This document shows positions 1-6,455 of a stretch of 23,906 nucleotides of DNA, piece by piece (position 1 is the first letter of the stretch; every line of letters begins with the position of its first letter). The notes under the pieces are model-generated. The model made no database searches and was not told where the DNA came from. It was given only the letters and a program-made list of their open reading frames with translations. Source of the DNA: IDS-8 sp035304285 (GTDB lineage Bacteria > Pseudomonadota > Gammaproteobacteria > Steroidobacterales > Woeseiaceae); assembly GCA_035304285.1 (NCBI GenBank), contig DATGQI010000247.1, positions 1-23,906 on the forward strand. Direction: 5' to 3'. Made by a program: the position numbers and the translations under genes.

Positions 1-425
1 ACTATTTCGATATTGGCATCGCCGTGTCCTCCGAGCGCGGGCTGATGGTGCCGGTCCTGAGAGACGTCGACCAGCTGAGCTTCGCCGAGATCGAGAGCGA
101 CATCGAAAGGCTCGGCAAAAAGGCGCGCGACGGCAGCATGACGATGGACGACCTCACCGGCGGCACTTTCACGATTACGAATGGCGGCATCTTCGGCTCA
201 CTGCTGTCGACGCCGATCCTGAATCCGCCGCAAAGCGCCATCCTCGGAATGCACGCAATCCAGGAACGTCCGGTGGTGGTCGACGGCGAGATCGCAGCGC
301 GTTCGATGATGTACGTCGCGCTGACATACGACCATCGCATCATCGACGGTCGCGAAGCGGTGCAGTTCCTGGTCAGCATCAAGAACTCGCTGGAAGACCC
401 CGGCAGGATGCTGCTCCAGTTCTGA
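1..425 (+). CDS. sucB: Dihydrolipoyllysine succinyltransferase (2-oxoglutarate dehydrogenase E2), 3' fragment
   Basis: C-terminal catalytic part of an E2 acyltransferase; the open frame runs in from the window edge (first full codon at position 3) and ends in TGA at 423-425. The visible part includes the core segment GLMVPVLRD and the active-site motif DHRIIDG near the end (His and Asp of the acyltransferase centre), then the family-typical C-terminus LEDPGRMLLQF. E2 transfers succinyl from the lipoyl arm to CoA in the TCA cycle and forms the core of the complex. The lipoyl and E1/E3-binding domains lie outside the window. SucB is favoured over other E2 enzymes because its sequence resembles OdhB/SucB proteins and lpdA follows 55 bp downstream; a branched-chain E2 is less likely. 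Confidence 0.9.
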   Translation, partial: YFDIGIAVSSERGLMVPVLRDVDQLSFAEIESDIERLGKKARDGSMTMDDLTGGTFTITNGGIFGSLLSTPILNPPQSAILGMHAIQERPVVVDGEIAARSMMYVALTYDHRIIDGREAVQFLVSIKNSLEDPGRMLLQF

Positions 426-461
426 CACGCGCGCTCATACCCCCACCTGCGAAGGAAAACA

Positions 462-488
462 ATGAACGTGAGAAACGGGAATGGCTAG
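462..488 (+). other. Possible short upstream ORF overlapping the lpdA start
   Basis: An ATG at 462 opens an 8-codon frame (M-N-V-R-N-G-N-G) ending in TAG at 486-488, out of frame with lpdA and overlapping its ATG at 481. A good Shine-Dalgarno (AAGGA, 452-456) lies 5 nt before this ATG, whereas the lpdA ATG has only a weak purine stretch (ACGGGA) directly before it. This suggests ribosomes may load at the short ORF and reinitiate at lpdA. It is an inference from spacing; the short peptide may have no role. Confidence 0.35.
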
Positions 489-1908
489 GAGTTTCGATGT
501 CATCGTCATAGGCGCGGGCCCGGCCGGTTACATCGCTGCGATCCGGGCGAGTCAGCACGGCATGAACGTGGCGTGCATCGACGAATGGGAGAATCGCGAC
601 GGGAAAAGTGCGTTTGGCGGTACATGCCTGAACGCAGGCTGCATTCCTTCGAAAGCGCTGCTGGAATCTTCCGAACTCGTGCACCGGGCCCACCATGAAT
701 TCGGCAAGCACGGTATCAAGGTCCCGGGCCTGGAAGTCGACCTGGCAGCGATGCAGAAGCGAAAGCAGGGCATCGTACGCCAGCTCACCGGCGGAATTGC
801 AGGGCTCTTCAAGGCGAACAAGGTCGAAGGGCTGGTGGGTCACGGCAAGCTGCTCGCCGACCGCAAGGTCGAGTTCACCCCCAAATCCGGCGAGCCGGAA
901 GTACTGGAGGCGCGTTACGTTATCCTCGCGACCGGTTCGGCGCCCGTCGAGTTGAAGGTCGCGCCTTTCGACGGCGATCGCATCGTCGACTCGTGGGGAG
1001 CGCTCGAGTTCGAGAAGGTACCGCAGACACTCGGTGTCGTCGGTGCGGGCGTGATCGGGCTGGAATTAGGCAGTGTCTGGAGCCGACTCGGCTCCGAGGT
1101 GGTCGTTCTCGAAGCGATGGACCAGTTCCTGGCGGCGGTGGATCGCGACATCGCGAGCGAAGCCGCAAAGCAGTTCAAGCGCCAGGGCCTCGAAATTCAT
1201 TTGGGTGCAAAAGTGACGGCCGCCGAGGCCTCGGACAAAGGCGTCAAGGTCGACTACGAAGACTCCTCCGGAAAGCAGTCCATCGAGGTCGAGAAGCTGG
1301 TGGTCGCCGTCGGCCGCAAACCCTACACGGACGGCCTCCTTGGCAAGGATTGCGGTATCCAGCTCGATGAGCGCGGCTTTATCGCCGTTGACCAGGAGTG
1401 CCGCACGCGCGTCAAGGGTGTGTTCGCGATCGGTGATTGCGTGCGCGGCCCGATGCTCGCGCACAAGGGTTCGGAAGAGGGCGTGATGGCGGCGGACCTG
1501 ATCGCAGGCGAGGTCGCCGAGATGAACTACGACGTGATCCCTTCGGTCATCTACACCGCGCCGGAGATCGCCTGGGTCGGGAAGACCGAACAGGAAGTTG
1601 AAGCGAGCGGACGTGAATACAAGACCGGTTCCTTTCCGTTCGCCGCGAGCGGCCGCGCCAAGGGCATGGAACAGACCGCGGGCATGGTCAAGATTGTCTC
1701 CGCCCGGGACGACGACGAGATTCTCGGCGTGCACGTGCTCGGGCCGATGGCCGGCGAGTTGATCGCCGAGGCGGTGCTGGCCATGGAGTTTTCGGCCAGC
1801 ACGGAGGACATCCAGCGCACCATCCACGCACACCCAACGCTTGCCGAAGCCTTGCACGAGGCGGCACTCGCCGTCGACAACCGCGCCCTCAACAACGTCA
1901 ACAAGTAA
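481..1908 (+). CDS. lpdA: Dihydrolipoamide dehydrogenase (E3)
   Basis: FAD-dependent pyridine nucleotide-disulfide oxidoreductase of 475 aa, the normal length for E3. It reoxidises dihydrolipoyl groups on E2 and reduces NAD+. The N-terminal FAD-binding motif VIVIGAGPAGY starts at about residue 8; the redox-active disulfide is in GGTCLNAGCIPSK; the NAD-binding Rossmann motif is GVVGAGVIGLELG; a second FAD contact is GVFAIGDC; the C-terminal catalytic dyad is in HAHPTLAEALHE (His and Glu). It lies 55 bp downstream of sucB on the same strand, so it probably serves the 2-oxoglutarate dehydrogenase complex, and may be shared with other complexes. The ATG at 481 places the FAD motif where it should be. 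Two bases of the stop codon (TAA, 1906-1908) belong to the first 22-bp RAYT-associated repeat. No conventional terminator is visible after the gene. Confidence 0.97.
   Translation: MARSFDVIVIGAGPAGYIAAIRASQHGMNVACIDEWENRDGKSAFGGTCLNAGCIPSKALLESSELVHRAHHEFGKHGIKVPGLEVDLAAMQKRKQGIVRQLTGGIAGLFKANKVEGLVGHGKLLADRKVEFTPKSGEPEVLEARYVILATGSAPVELKVAPFDGDRIVDSWGALEFEKVPQTLGVVGAGVIGLELGSVWSRLGSEVVVLEAMDQFLAAVDRDIASEAAKQFKRQGLEIHLGAKVTAAEASDKGVKVDYEDSSGKQSIEVEKLVVAVGRKPYTDGLLGKDCGIQLDERGFIAVDQECRTRVKGVFAIGDCVRGPMLAHKGSEEGVMAADLIAGEVAEMNYDVIPSVIYTAPEIAWVGKTEQEVEASGREYKTGSFPFAASGRAKGMEQTAGMVKIVSARDDDEILGVHVLGPMAGELIAEAVLAMEFSASTEDIQRTIHAHPTLAEALHEAALAVDNRALNNVNK
1897..1907 (+). repeat. Left copy of an 11-bp direct repeat flanking the RAYT module
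   Basis: GTCAACAAGTA covers the last lpdA codons (V-N-K) and the first two bases of the stop. A 10/11 match, GTCGACAAGTA, lies at 2870-2880 on the far side of the module. It resembles a target duplication, although RAYT/IS200-type enzymes are not known to make one. Confidence 0.5.
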
Positions 1909-1928
1909 AAGGGGACAGATTTATTTTC
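1907..1928 (+). repeat. RAYT-associated 22-bp repeat, copy 1
   Basis: First copy of the AAAAGGGGACAG...TTATTTTC repeat, in plus orientation. Its first two bases are the last two of the lpdA stop codon, and it ends beside the 3' end of the transposase gene. Confidence 0.9.
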
Positions 1929-2627
1929 TCAAACGGCTCCTCGTGCGCTCGGCCGCCCGCGGGATCGATGCAGGATCCGATCGCCCGTGAGCTGCTCCAC
2001 CTCGGTCACGAAGCCTTCTGATCCGGTCAGTTGGTTGCGCTGAACCGCTTCACGGATGAATTGCAGCTCTTGTTCTCGAATGCCACGCTCAACAAACTGC
2101 CGATAACATATTTGTCGCTGTCGGTGGTTGTCAGCAAGCGCCGCAAGACATGGATCGGCGTCCAGCCAATCGCAATCGGTAAAGCCGGCACGGGCCCGGT
2201 AGCTTGACCACCGATAGTATTCCGGTCTTTCGACGATTTTCGCTCGAACCGGATTAAGATCAACGTAACGAATGCAGGCGAGCAGATACCGATCCGATTC
2301 GATTGGGCTGCACTTAAAGCGACCCTCCCAACAGGTCCCGGTGCGACGCTTCAGTCGATTGATGCGCCTCGTATGTCGGCCGGCCAGCTGTTTCATCAGC
2401 AAACTGAGATTCGCGGCGTCATTGCCCGGATTTACTATCAGGTGAACATGGTTGGTCATCAGGCAATAGCCGTATACCCGGATCTGGAGCTTCTCCCTGA
2501 ATTCCCGGAGCGTGTCCAGATATGTCAGGCGATCGCTGTCCGTAATGAATACTGCCTTACGGTTATGGCCGCGCTGCACGATGTGGTGCGGGAAGTGTGC
2601 GACTGCGATACGGGGCTTACGGGGCAT
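1929..2627 (-). CDS. REP-associated tyrosine transposase (Y1/HUH family)
   Basis: Single-stranded-DNA nuclease of the TnpA-REP (RAYT) group, related to IS200/IS605 transposases, 232 aa from the chosen ATG at 2627. It starts MPRKPRIAVAHFPHHIVQRG, the usual RAYT N-terminus. The HUH motif is in MTNHVHLIV (His60 and His62) and the likely nucleophile is Tyr114 in SDRYLLACIRYVDLNPVRA, with the conserved WSSYRA segment downstream. The frame is open as far as 2726 from a TTG inside a repeat copy, but that 33-residue extension is unlike the family, so the internal ATG is preferred; AAGG lies directly before it. The gene converges on lpdA, and repeats of the expected kind flank it. The reading frame is intact, so the enzyme may be active. 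The C-terminus is basic (RSRGRPSARG). Confidence 0.9.
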   Translation of the reverse strand: MPRKPRIAVAHFPHHIVQRGHNRKAVFITDSDRLTYLDTLREFREKLQIRVYGYCLMTNHVHLIVNPGNDAANLSLLMKQLAGRHTRRINRLKRRTGTCWEGRFKCSPIESDRYLLACIRYVDLNPVRAKIVERPEYYRWSSYRARAGFTDCDWLDADPCLAALADNHRQRQICYRQFVERGIREQELQFIREAVQRNQLTGSEGFVTEVEQLTGDRILHRSRGRPSARGAV

Positions 2628-2724
2628 CCTTGTCACCCGATCAAGTTCCAGATCGACAATGGTTTTAGATACGAGCGACGTGGTAAACAGGAATTCCTGC
2701 GTGCTTTGACCGAATACGGAGGAC

Positions 2725-2746
2725 AAAAGGGGACAGATTTATTTTC
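2725..2746 (+). repeat. RAYT-associated 22-bp repeat, copy 2
   Basis: Plus-orientation copy, preceded by GGAC as in copy 4. It pairs as the outer arm with copy 5 (2848-2869). It lies 97 bp upstream of the transposase start. Confidence 0.9.
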
Positions 2747-2750
2747 CGAT

Positions 2751-2772
2751 AAAAGGGGACAGATTTATTTTC
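2751..2772 (+). repeat. RAYT-associated 22-bp repeat, copy 3
   Basis: Plus-orientation copy in tandem with copy 2, separated by CGAT. It pairs as the inner arm with copy 4 (2810-2831) across a 37-nt loop. Confidence 0.9.
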
Positions 2773-2809
2773 CCAGCACTGTCAAGTGTGCCAGCGAGGA
2801 GAGCAGGGG

Positions 2810-2831
2810 GAAAATAAATCTGTCCCCTTTT
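2810..2831 (-). repeat. RAYT-associated 22-bp repeat, copy 4
   Basis: Minus-orientation copy, the inner arm of a nested inverted repeat with copy 3. On the minus strand it is preceded by GGAC. Confidence 0.9.
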
Positions 2832-2847
2832 GTCCTTTTGTCGTGGG

Positions 2848-2869
2848 GAAAATAAATCTGTCCCCTTTT
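2848..2869 (-). repeat. RAYT-associated 22-bp repeat, copy 5
   Basis: Minus-orientation copy forming the outer arm with copy 2. It starts 12 bp beyond the relA stop codon, so relA transcripts read into it and then into the opposing copies. Confidence 0.9.
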
Positions 2870-2880
2870 GTCGACAAGTA
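2870..2880 (+). repeat. Right copy of the 11-bp direct repeat flanking the RAYT module
   Basis: GTCGACAAGTA matches the lpdA 3' end at 1897-1907 in 10 of 11 positions. The next base is G, so in the lpdA frame this copy reads V-D-K-stop(TAG), directly abutting the relA stop codon on the other strand. See the finding on the reconstructed empty site. Confidence 0.5.
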
Positions 2881-2881
2881 G

Positions 2882-5011
2882 TCAGCTCTTTCGTCGCACG
2901 GAAGTGACGTTCGGCAGTTGCTCCAGTTTGCCGATGATGCTGCTCAGAGCGGCCAGGCCCGGTACGTAGATCCTGAGCTCCATGCTCGCTTGCATGCGTT
3001 GCTTGTCGGTGCTGGTCTGGATGCTGTCGATGCTCACCTTCTGGTCGGCCAGCACGCCGCTCACGTCGCGCAGCAATCCCTGGCGGTCGTACGCCTGCAG
3101 GACCAGTTCGACGGCGTAATTCTCGTCTGCCGGGTCCAGCCAGTCGACTTCTATGACGCGTTCCGGATGCCGGCCGTAGAGACTGCGAAAGTTCTTGCAG
3201 CTGCTGCGATGGATACCGACGCCGCGGCCCTTGGTGATGTATCCGACGATGCGCTCCGGCGGTACGGGACGGCAGCAGCGCGCGAGGGTGCACAGCAGGT
3301 CGCCGACGCCGCGGATCTCGACCTGCTCGTTGCCCGAGCCCTTGCGCCGCGGTCTGCGCTTTGCCGGTAGGGGTGCCTGGGGTTCTTCCTTGCGCAGGCG
3401 CTGGACTGCGTTCGCAACGGCCGTCGAAGTGACATCGCCCGCTCCGAGCGCTATATACAGTGCCTCGGCGTTCGGCAGTTTGAGCTCGGTTGCAATCCTG
3501 TCGGCCGTAAGTTCCCTGGCACTTAATCGCGCCATCTCCCGGTCCACGATTTCGCGGCCCTGGCTGCGGTTCTGGTCCTTGTCCTGCTGGCGAAACCAGT
3601 TCCTGACCTTCGCCCGGCTGCGCGACGCAGCCAGGTATCCGCCTTGGGGACTCAACCAGTCGCGACTGGGCTGCGCTTCCTTGCCCGTGATGATTTCGAT
3701 CTTGTCGCCGTTCTGCACGCGATATGTCAGCGGCACGATCCGGCCGTTGACCTTCGCTCCACGACAGCGGTGCCCGACTTGCGTGTGCACGTGATACGCG
3801 AAATCGAGCGGCGTCGCGCCCGAGGGCATCTCGACGACGTCGCCCTTGGGACTCAACGCATACACGCGGTCCTCGAAAATATCGCCGCGAATCTGTTCCA
3901 GCAGGTCACCATCGCGCTCCGTCGGCTCCAGCAGTTGCCGCAGGAACTGGATCTTCTGGTCGAACGCTGCCTTCGGTCCGACGCCTTCCTTGTAGCGCCA
4001 GTGCGCGGCGATACCGAGTTCCGCCTCCCGGTGCATCTCGTGTGTCCGGATCTGCACCTCGACTACCTGGTTTCCCGGCCCGATGACGGCAGTGTGGAGC
4101 GAGCGGTAGCGATTTTCCTTTGGATTTGCGATGTAGTCGTCGAACTCACCGCGGAGATACGACCAACGGTTATGTACGACGCCGAGCGCGGCATAGCAGT
4201 CGCTGACACTGTCGACCAGCACCCGCACGGCGCGGATGTCGAAGATGTGCTCGAGCCCGCTGTCCTTGCGCTTCATCTTTCGCCAGATACTGTAGATGTG
4301 CTTAGGGCGCGCGGTTACTACCGCGTTCAGTTCGTTGGCTGCCAGCTCTGCGGCGAAAATCCGGCGCACGTTTTCGATCGCGGCCTCGCGTTCGGCGCGT
4401 TTTTCGTTCAGCTCTCGGCTGAGGCGTGTGTAGGTCTCCGGTTCAAGGTAGCGAAACGCAAGGTCTTCCAGCTCCCATTTCAGTTGCCACACGCCAAGCC
4501 GGTTCGCGAGCGGCGCGTAGATTTCCCGGGCCTCGATAGCGATCGCTCGCTGCTGCTCGCGGGAAAATTTCGTCGCGGCGCGCAGCCGGTACAACTGTTC
4601 CGCGATGCGAACGAGCACCAGCCGAACGTCCGATACCATCGCGAGCAGCATCCTGCGGAGACCCTCCGACTGGCTGAGCGCCAGTGCTTCTCCCGGCCGC
4701 CAATCCGGCGGCAGCGTTACGCGGCCAAGCTGTTCGAGGCCGGCGATGATGTCCTTGAGGTCCGCGAGCGGCGTCGACTCCAGATCCTCGACGCCGACCA
4801 CGCCGTCCCTGAGGAGCGGATAGATTTCCGCAGCGGCCAGCAGCGATCGCGAAAGCCCCAGTTGCTCGAGCACCCCGGCAAGCTCGCGGCCTTCTGCCAG
4901 TTGCGGCAACTCGTCGCGGCCGGGCAGCGAGCTGAGCCACTGTCGCGCTACGGCGACGATGTCGTCGTGATCGCTGCTCAAACGCCGATTTTGCTGCTCT
5001 GTCGTTGCCAT
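2882..5011 (-). CDS. relA: RelA, ribosome-associated (p)ppGpp synthetase
   Basis: Long RSH protein of 709 aa (E. coli RelA is about 744). It makes pppGpp/ppGpp from ATP and GTP/GDP on stalled ribosomes in the stringent response. Domains in order: a degenerate hydrolase region (residues about 30-190) in which I see no HD metal-binding motif; the synthetase (about 230-345) with RPKHIYSIWRKMKRKD and GEFDDYIANPK; TGS (about 380-442); helical and zinc-finger region with CTLARCC (574-580); ACT (about 633-709). The EFDD signature (289-292) marks monofunctional RelA, where bifunctional SpoT/Rel proteins have RxKD, so relA is chosen over spoT. The segment reads NPKENRYRSLHT, with Arg where many homologues have Gly. 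It is divergent from yebC (96-bp gap). A spoT is expected elsewhere in the genome. No strong Shine-Dalgarno precedes the ATG. Confidence 0.93.
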   Translation of the reverse strand: MATTEQQNRRLSSDHDDIVAVARQWLSSLPGRDELPQLAEGRELAGVLEQLGLSRSLLAAAEIYPLLRDGVVGVEDLESTPLADLKDIIAGLEQLGRVTLPPDWRPGEALALSQSEGLRRMLLAMVSDVRLVLVRIAEQLYRLRAATKFSREQQRAIAIEAREIYAPLANRLGVWQLKWELEDLAFRYLEPETYTRLSRELNEKRAEREAAIENVRRIFAAELAANELNAVVTARPKHIYSIWRKMKRKDSGLEHIFDIRAVRVLVDSVSDCYAALGVVHNRWSYLRGEFDDYIANPKENRYRSLHTAVIGPGNQVVEVQIRTHEMHREAELGIAAHWRYKEGVGPKAAFDQKIQFLRQLLEPTERDGDLLEQIRGDIFEDRVYALSPKGDVVEMPSGATPLDFAYHVHTQVGHRCRGAKVNGRIVPLTYRVQNGDKIEIITGKEAQPSRDWLSPQGGYLAASRSRAKVRNWFRQQDKDQNRSQGREIVDREMARLSARELTADRIATELKLPNAEALYIALGAGDVTSTAVANAVQRLRKEEPQAPLPAKRRPRRKGSGNEQVEIRGVGDLLCTLARCCRPVPPERIVGYITKGRGVGIHRSSCKNFRSLYGRHPERVIEVDWLDPADENYAVELVLQAYDRQGLLRDVSGVLADQKVSIDSIQTSTDKQRMQASMELRIYVPGLAALSSIIGKLEQLPNVTSVRRKS

Positions 5012-5052
5012 TTGTCGAAGTTTCGAGGGTGTGCGGAAAACCGAATACCGTT

Positions 5053-5058
5053 ATCATA
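5053..5058 (-). promoter_or_regulatory. Possible -10 element for relA
   Basis: TATGAT on the minus strand (5/6 to TATAAT), about 42 nt before the relA ATG in the relA-yebC divergent gap. No good -35 is seen at normal spacing. A GC-rich hairpin (6-bp stem, 5060-5074) lies immediately upstream. Confidence 0.3.
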
Positions 5059-5107
5059 CGCCCGCCGCGCGGGCTTATAGCGTAACAACGGTAACGTACG
5101 GGGGAAT

Positions 5108-5851
5108 ATGGCCGGACACAGCAAATGGGCGAACATTCAGCACCGGAAGGGCGCACAGGACAAGAAGCGGGGCAAGCTCTTCACCCGCTTGATCCGTGAA
5201 ATCACCATCGCCGCGCGCATGGGCGGCAGCGACGTTGCATCCAATCCCCGCTTGCGGCTTGCGGTTGACAAGGCGAAGGCGCAAAGCGTGCCGAAAGACA
5301 ACATCGACCGCGCGGTCAAGCGCGGCAGTGGCGAGCTCGAGGGTTCCGATTACCAGGAGATCCGCTACGAAGGCTACGGGCCGGGTGGCACCGCCGTCAT
5401 GGTCGATTGCATGACCGATAATCGCAACCGTACGGTCGCCGATGTGCGGCACGCTTTTTCCAAGTACGGTGGAAATCTCGGCGCCGACGGCTCGGTCGGC
5501 TACCTGTTCAACCACGTCGGCCTGCTTTCGTATCCGCCGGGCAGCGACGAGGACGCCATCATGTCAGCGGCAATCGACGCGGGCGCCGAGGACGTGATCG
5601 TCGACGAGGACAAGTCGGTCCAGGTCCTGACCGACCCGGCCGAAATGGAAGATGTGCGCGATGTAATGCGGACAGCGGGCTTTCCGCCCGAGGAGGCTGA
5701 GCTGACCATGTGGGCTGCAACGACGACGGAACTGGGACTCGAGGAAGCGAGCTCGATGGTCAAGCTGCTTGAAGCCCTCGAAGACTTAGACGACGTACAG
5801 AACGTCTACAGCAACGCCGATATCGGCGATGAAGTGCTGTCTCAACTGTGA
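5108..5851 (+). CDS. yebC: YebC/PmpR-family protein (TACO1-like)
   Basis: Member of the YebC/TACO1 family, 247 aa, the typical length. It starts MAGHSKWANIQHRKGAQDKK, the family signature. The middle contains GGTAVMVDCMTDNRNRT and the C-terminal half has the acidic EEAELTMWA segment. Family members were long annotated as transcriptional regulators (PmpR); others act in translation, relieving ribosome stalling at difficult sequences. Which applies here cannot be told from the sequence. It is the first gene of the yebC-ruvCAB cluster, an arrangement widespread in gammaproteobacteria, and lies 73 bp upstream of ruvC. GGGGGA lies just before the ATG. Confidence 0.95.
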   Translation: MAGHSKWANIQHRKGAQDKKRGKLFTRLIREITIAARMGGSDVASNPRLRLAVDKAKAQSVPKDNIDRAVKRGSGELEGSDYQEIRYEGYGPGGTAVMVDCMTDNRNRTVADVRHAFSKYGGNLGADGSVGYLFNHVGLLSYPPGSDEDAIMSAAIDAGAEDVIVDEDKSVQVLTDPAEMEDVRDVMRTAGFPPEEAELTMWAATTTELGLEEASSMVKLLEALEDLDDVQNVYSNADIGDEVLSQL

Positions 5852-5856
5852 GCCCA

Positions 5857-5930
5857 GTGCACCCCGTCGCAAATAATGAACCTTTCCCGCGGCGCTTTTT
5901 CGCGCCTGGCGGCGGTGCGACGGGGTGCGC
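5857..5930 (+). repeat. Inverted repeat enclosing the ruvC translation start
   Basis: GCACCCCGTCGCA at 5859-5871 is the exact reverse complement of TGCGACGGGGTGC at 5916-5928. The pairing extends outward by one wobble and one G-C pair to 5857 and 5930. The 44-nt loop holds a smaller hairpin (GGCGC/GCGCC, 5891-5906) with a T-rich loop. The 3' arm contains the ruvC GTG (5925-5927) and the bases where its ribosome binding site should lie, so a folded mRNA would hide the start. There is no T-run after the stem, so it is not an ordinary terminator. Confidence 0.6.
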
Positions 5931-6455
5931 CAATTGACCGAGCGACACCGCATCCTGGGGATAGATCCCGGCTCACGCCTGACAGGCTACGGCGTGCTGG
6001 ATTTTATCGACGATCGCGCCTTTTATGTCGCCAGCGGTTCGGTTCGCAGTTCCGAGGGAGACTTCGCCTCGCGCCTGCGGCTCATCTTTCGCTCAGTGAC
6101 CGAGATCGCGGCCGAGTTCAGGCCGGACGCCGTGGTCATCGAGAGCATTTTCGTGCACCGCAACGCCATGAGCGCGCTGAAACTGGGGCAGGCGCGATCT
6201 GCCGCCCTCTGCGCCACCTTCGGGCTCGACATCGCGGTTCATGAATATGCGCCGCGCGAGATCAAGCAGGCAGTTGTCGGCAGCGGTGCCGCAACCAAGG
6301 TCCAGGTCCAGCACATGGTCATGTCGCTGCTGCAACTCGAGGGCGCACCGTCGCCCGATGCCGCGGATGCGCTGGCTGCTGCGCTGTGTCATGGTCACCA
6401 GCGGCGCCTGCACACACGCCTGGCAGGCGCTGCCGCCATCGCAGGGCTCCGATGA
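5925..6455 (+). CDS. ruvC: Crossover junction endodeoxyribonuclease RuvC
   Basis: Holliday-junction resolvase, 176 aa from the GTG at 5925. The acidic catalytic tetrad is visible: Asp14 in ILGIDPGSRLTGYG, Glu73 in VVIESIF, and Asp145 and Asp148 in SPDAADALAAALCH. RuvC cuts four-way junctions symmetrically in complex with RuvAB. The N-terminus is about 7 residues longer than in E. coli; a TTG at 5934 is an alternative start, and no clear Shine-Dalgarno supports either. The start lies in the 3' arm of a long inverted repeat. The stop overlaps the ruvA start as ATGA (6452-6455), implying coupled translation. Confidence 0.95.
   Translation: MRQLTERHRILGIDPGSRLTGYGVLDFIDDRAFYVASGSVRSSEGDFASRLRLIFRSVTEIAAEFRPDAVVIESIFVHRNAMSALKLGQARSAALCATFGLDIAVHEYAPREIKQAVVGSGAATKVQVQHMVMSLLQLEGAPSPDAADALAAALCHGHQRRLHTRLAGAAAIAGLR

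Larger units (their letters stand above)
1907..2869. mobile_element. RAYT module: REP-associated tyrosine transposase with five 22-bp repeats
   Basis: This roughly 960-bp unit lies between the convergent lpdA and relA genes. It holds one transposase gene (minus strand) and five perfect copies of a 22-bp sequence that begins AAAAGGGGACAG and ends ATTTATTTTC. One copy (+) sits at the 3' end of the transposase gene. Two tandem copies (+) and two inverted copies (-) sit upstream of it. Unlike classical REPs, a single copy has no internal palindrome; the fold-back comes from opposing copies. From memory, this repeat is commonly found beside Y1-type transposase genes in proteobacteria. The unit looks like a complete RAYT with its cognate repeats. 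Confidence 0.8.

Noticed and set aside
2628..2726. N-terminal extension of the transposase from a TTG inside a repeat copy
   Set aside because: The extra 33 residues are unlike RAYT proteins, and the internal ATG at 2627 gives the normal N-terminus.
2725..2869. Repeats that could suggest a small CRISPR array
   Set aside because: Copies are in both orientations, spacers are irregular (4, 37 and 16 bp), no cas genes are near, and a RAYT transposase adjoins.
3644..5080. A 478-aa plus-strand ORF opposite relA
   Set aside because: It is the open antisense frame of a GC-rich gene. Its translation has no family features, and relA on the other strand has full domain structure.
5876..6244. A 122-aa plus-strand ORF starting in the yebC-ruvC gap
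   Set aside because: It overlaps ruvC out of frame, is Arg/Pro-rich like other frame-shadows here, and has no ribosome binding site.
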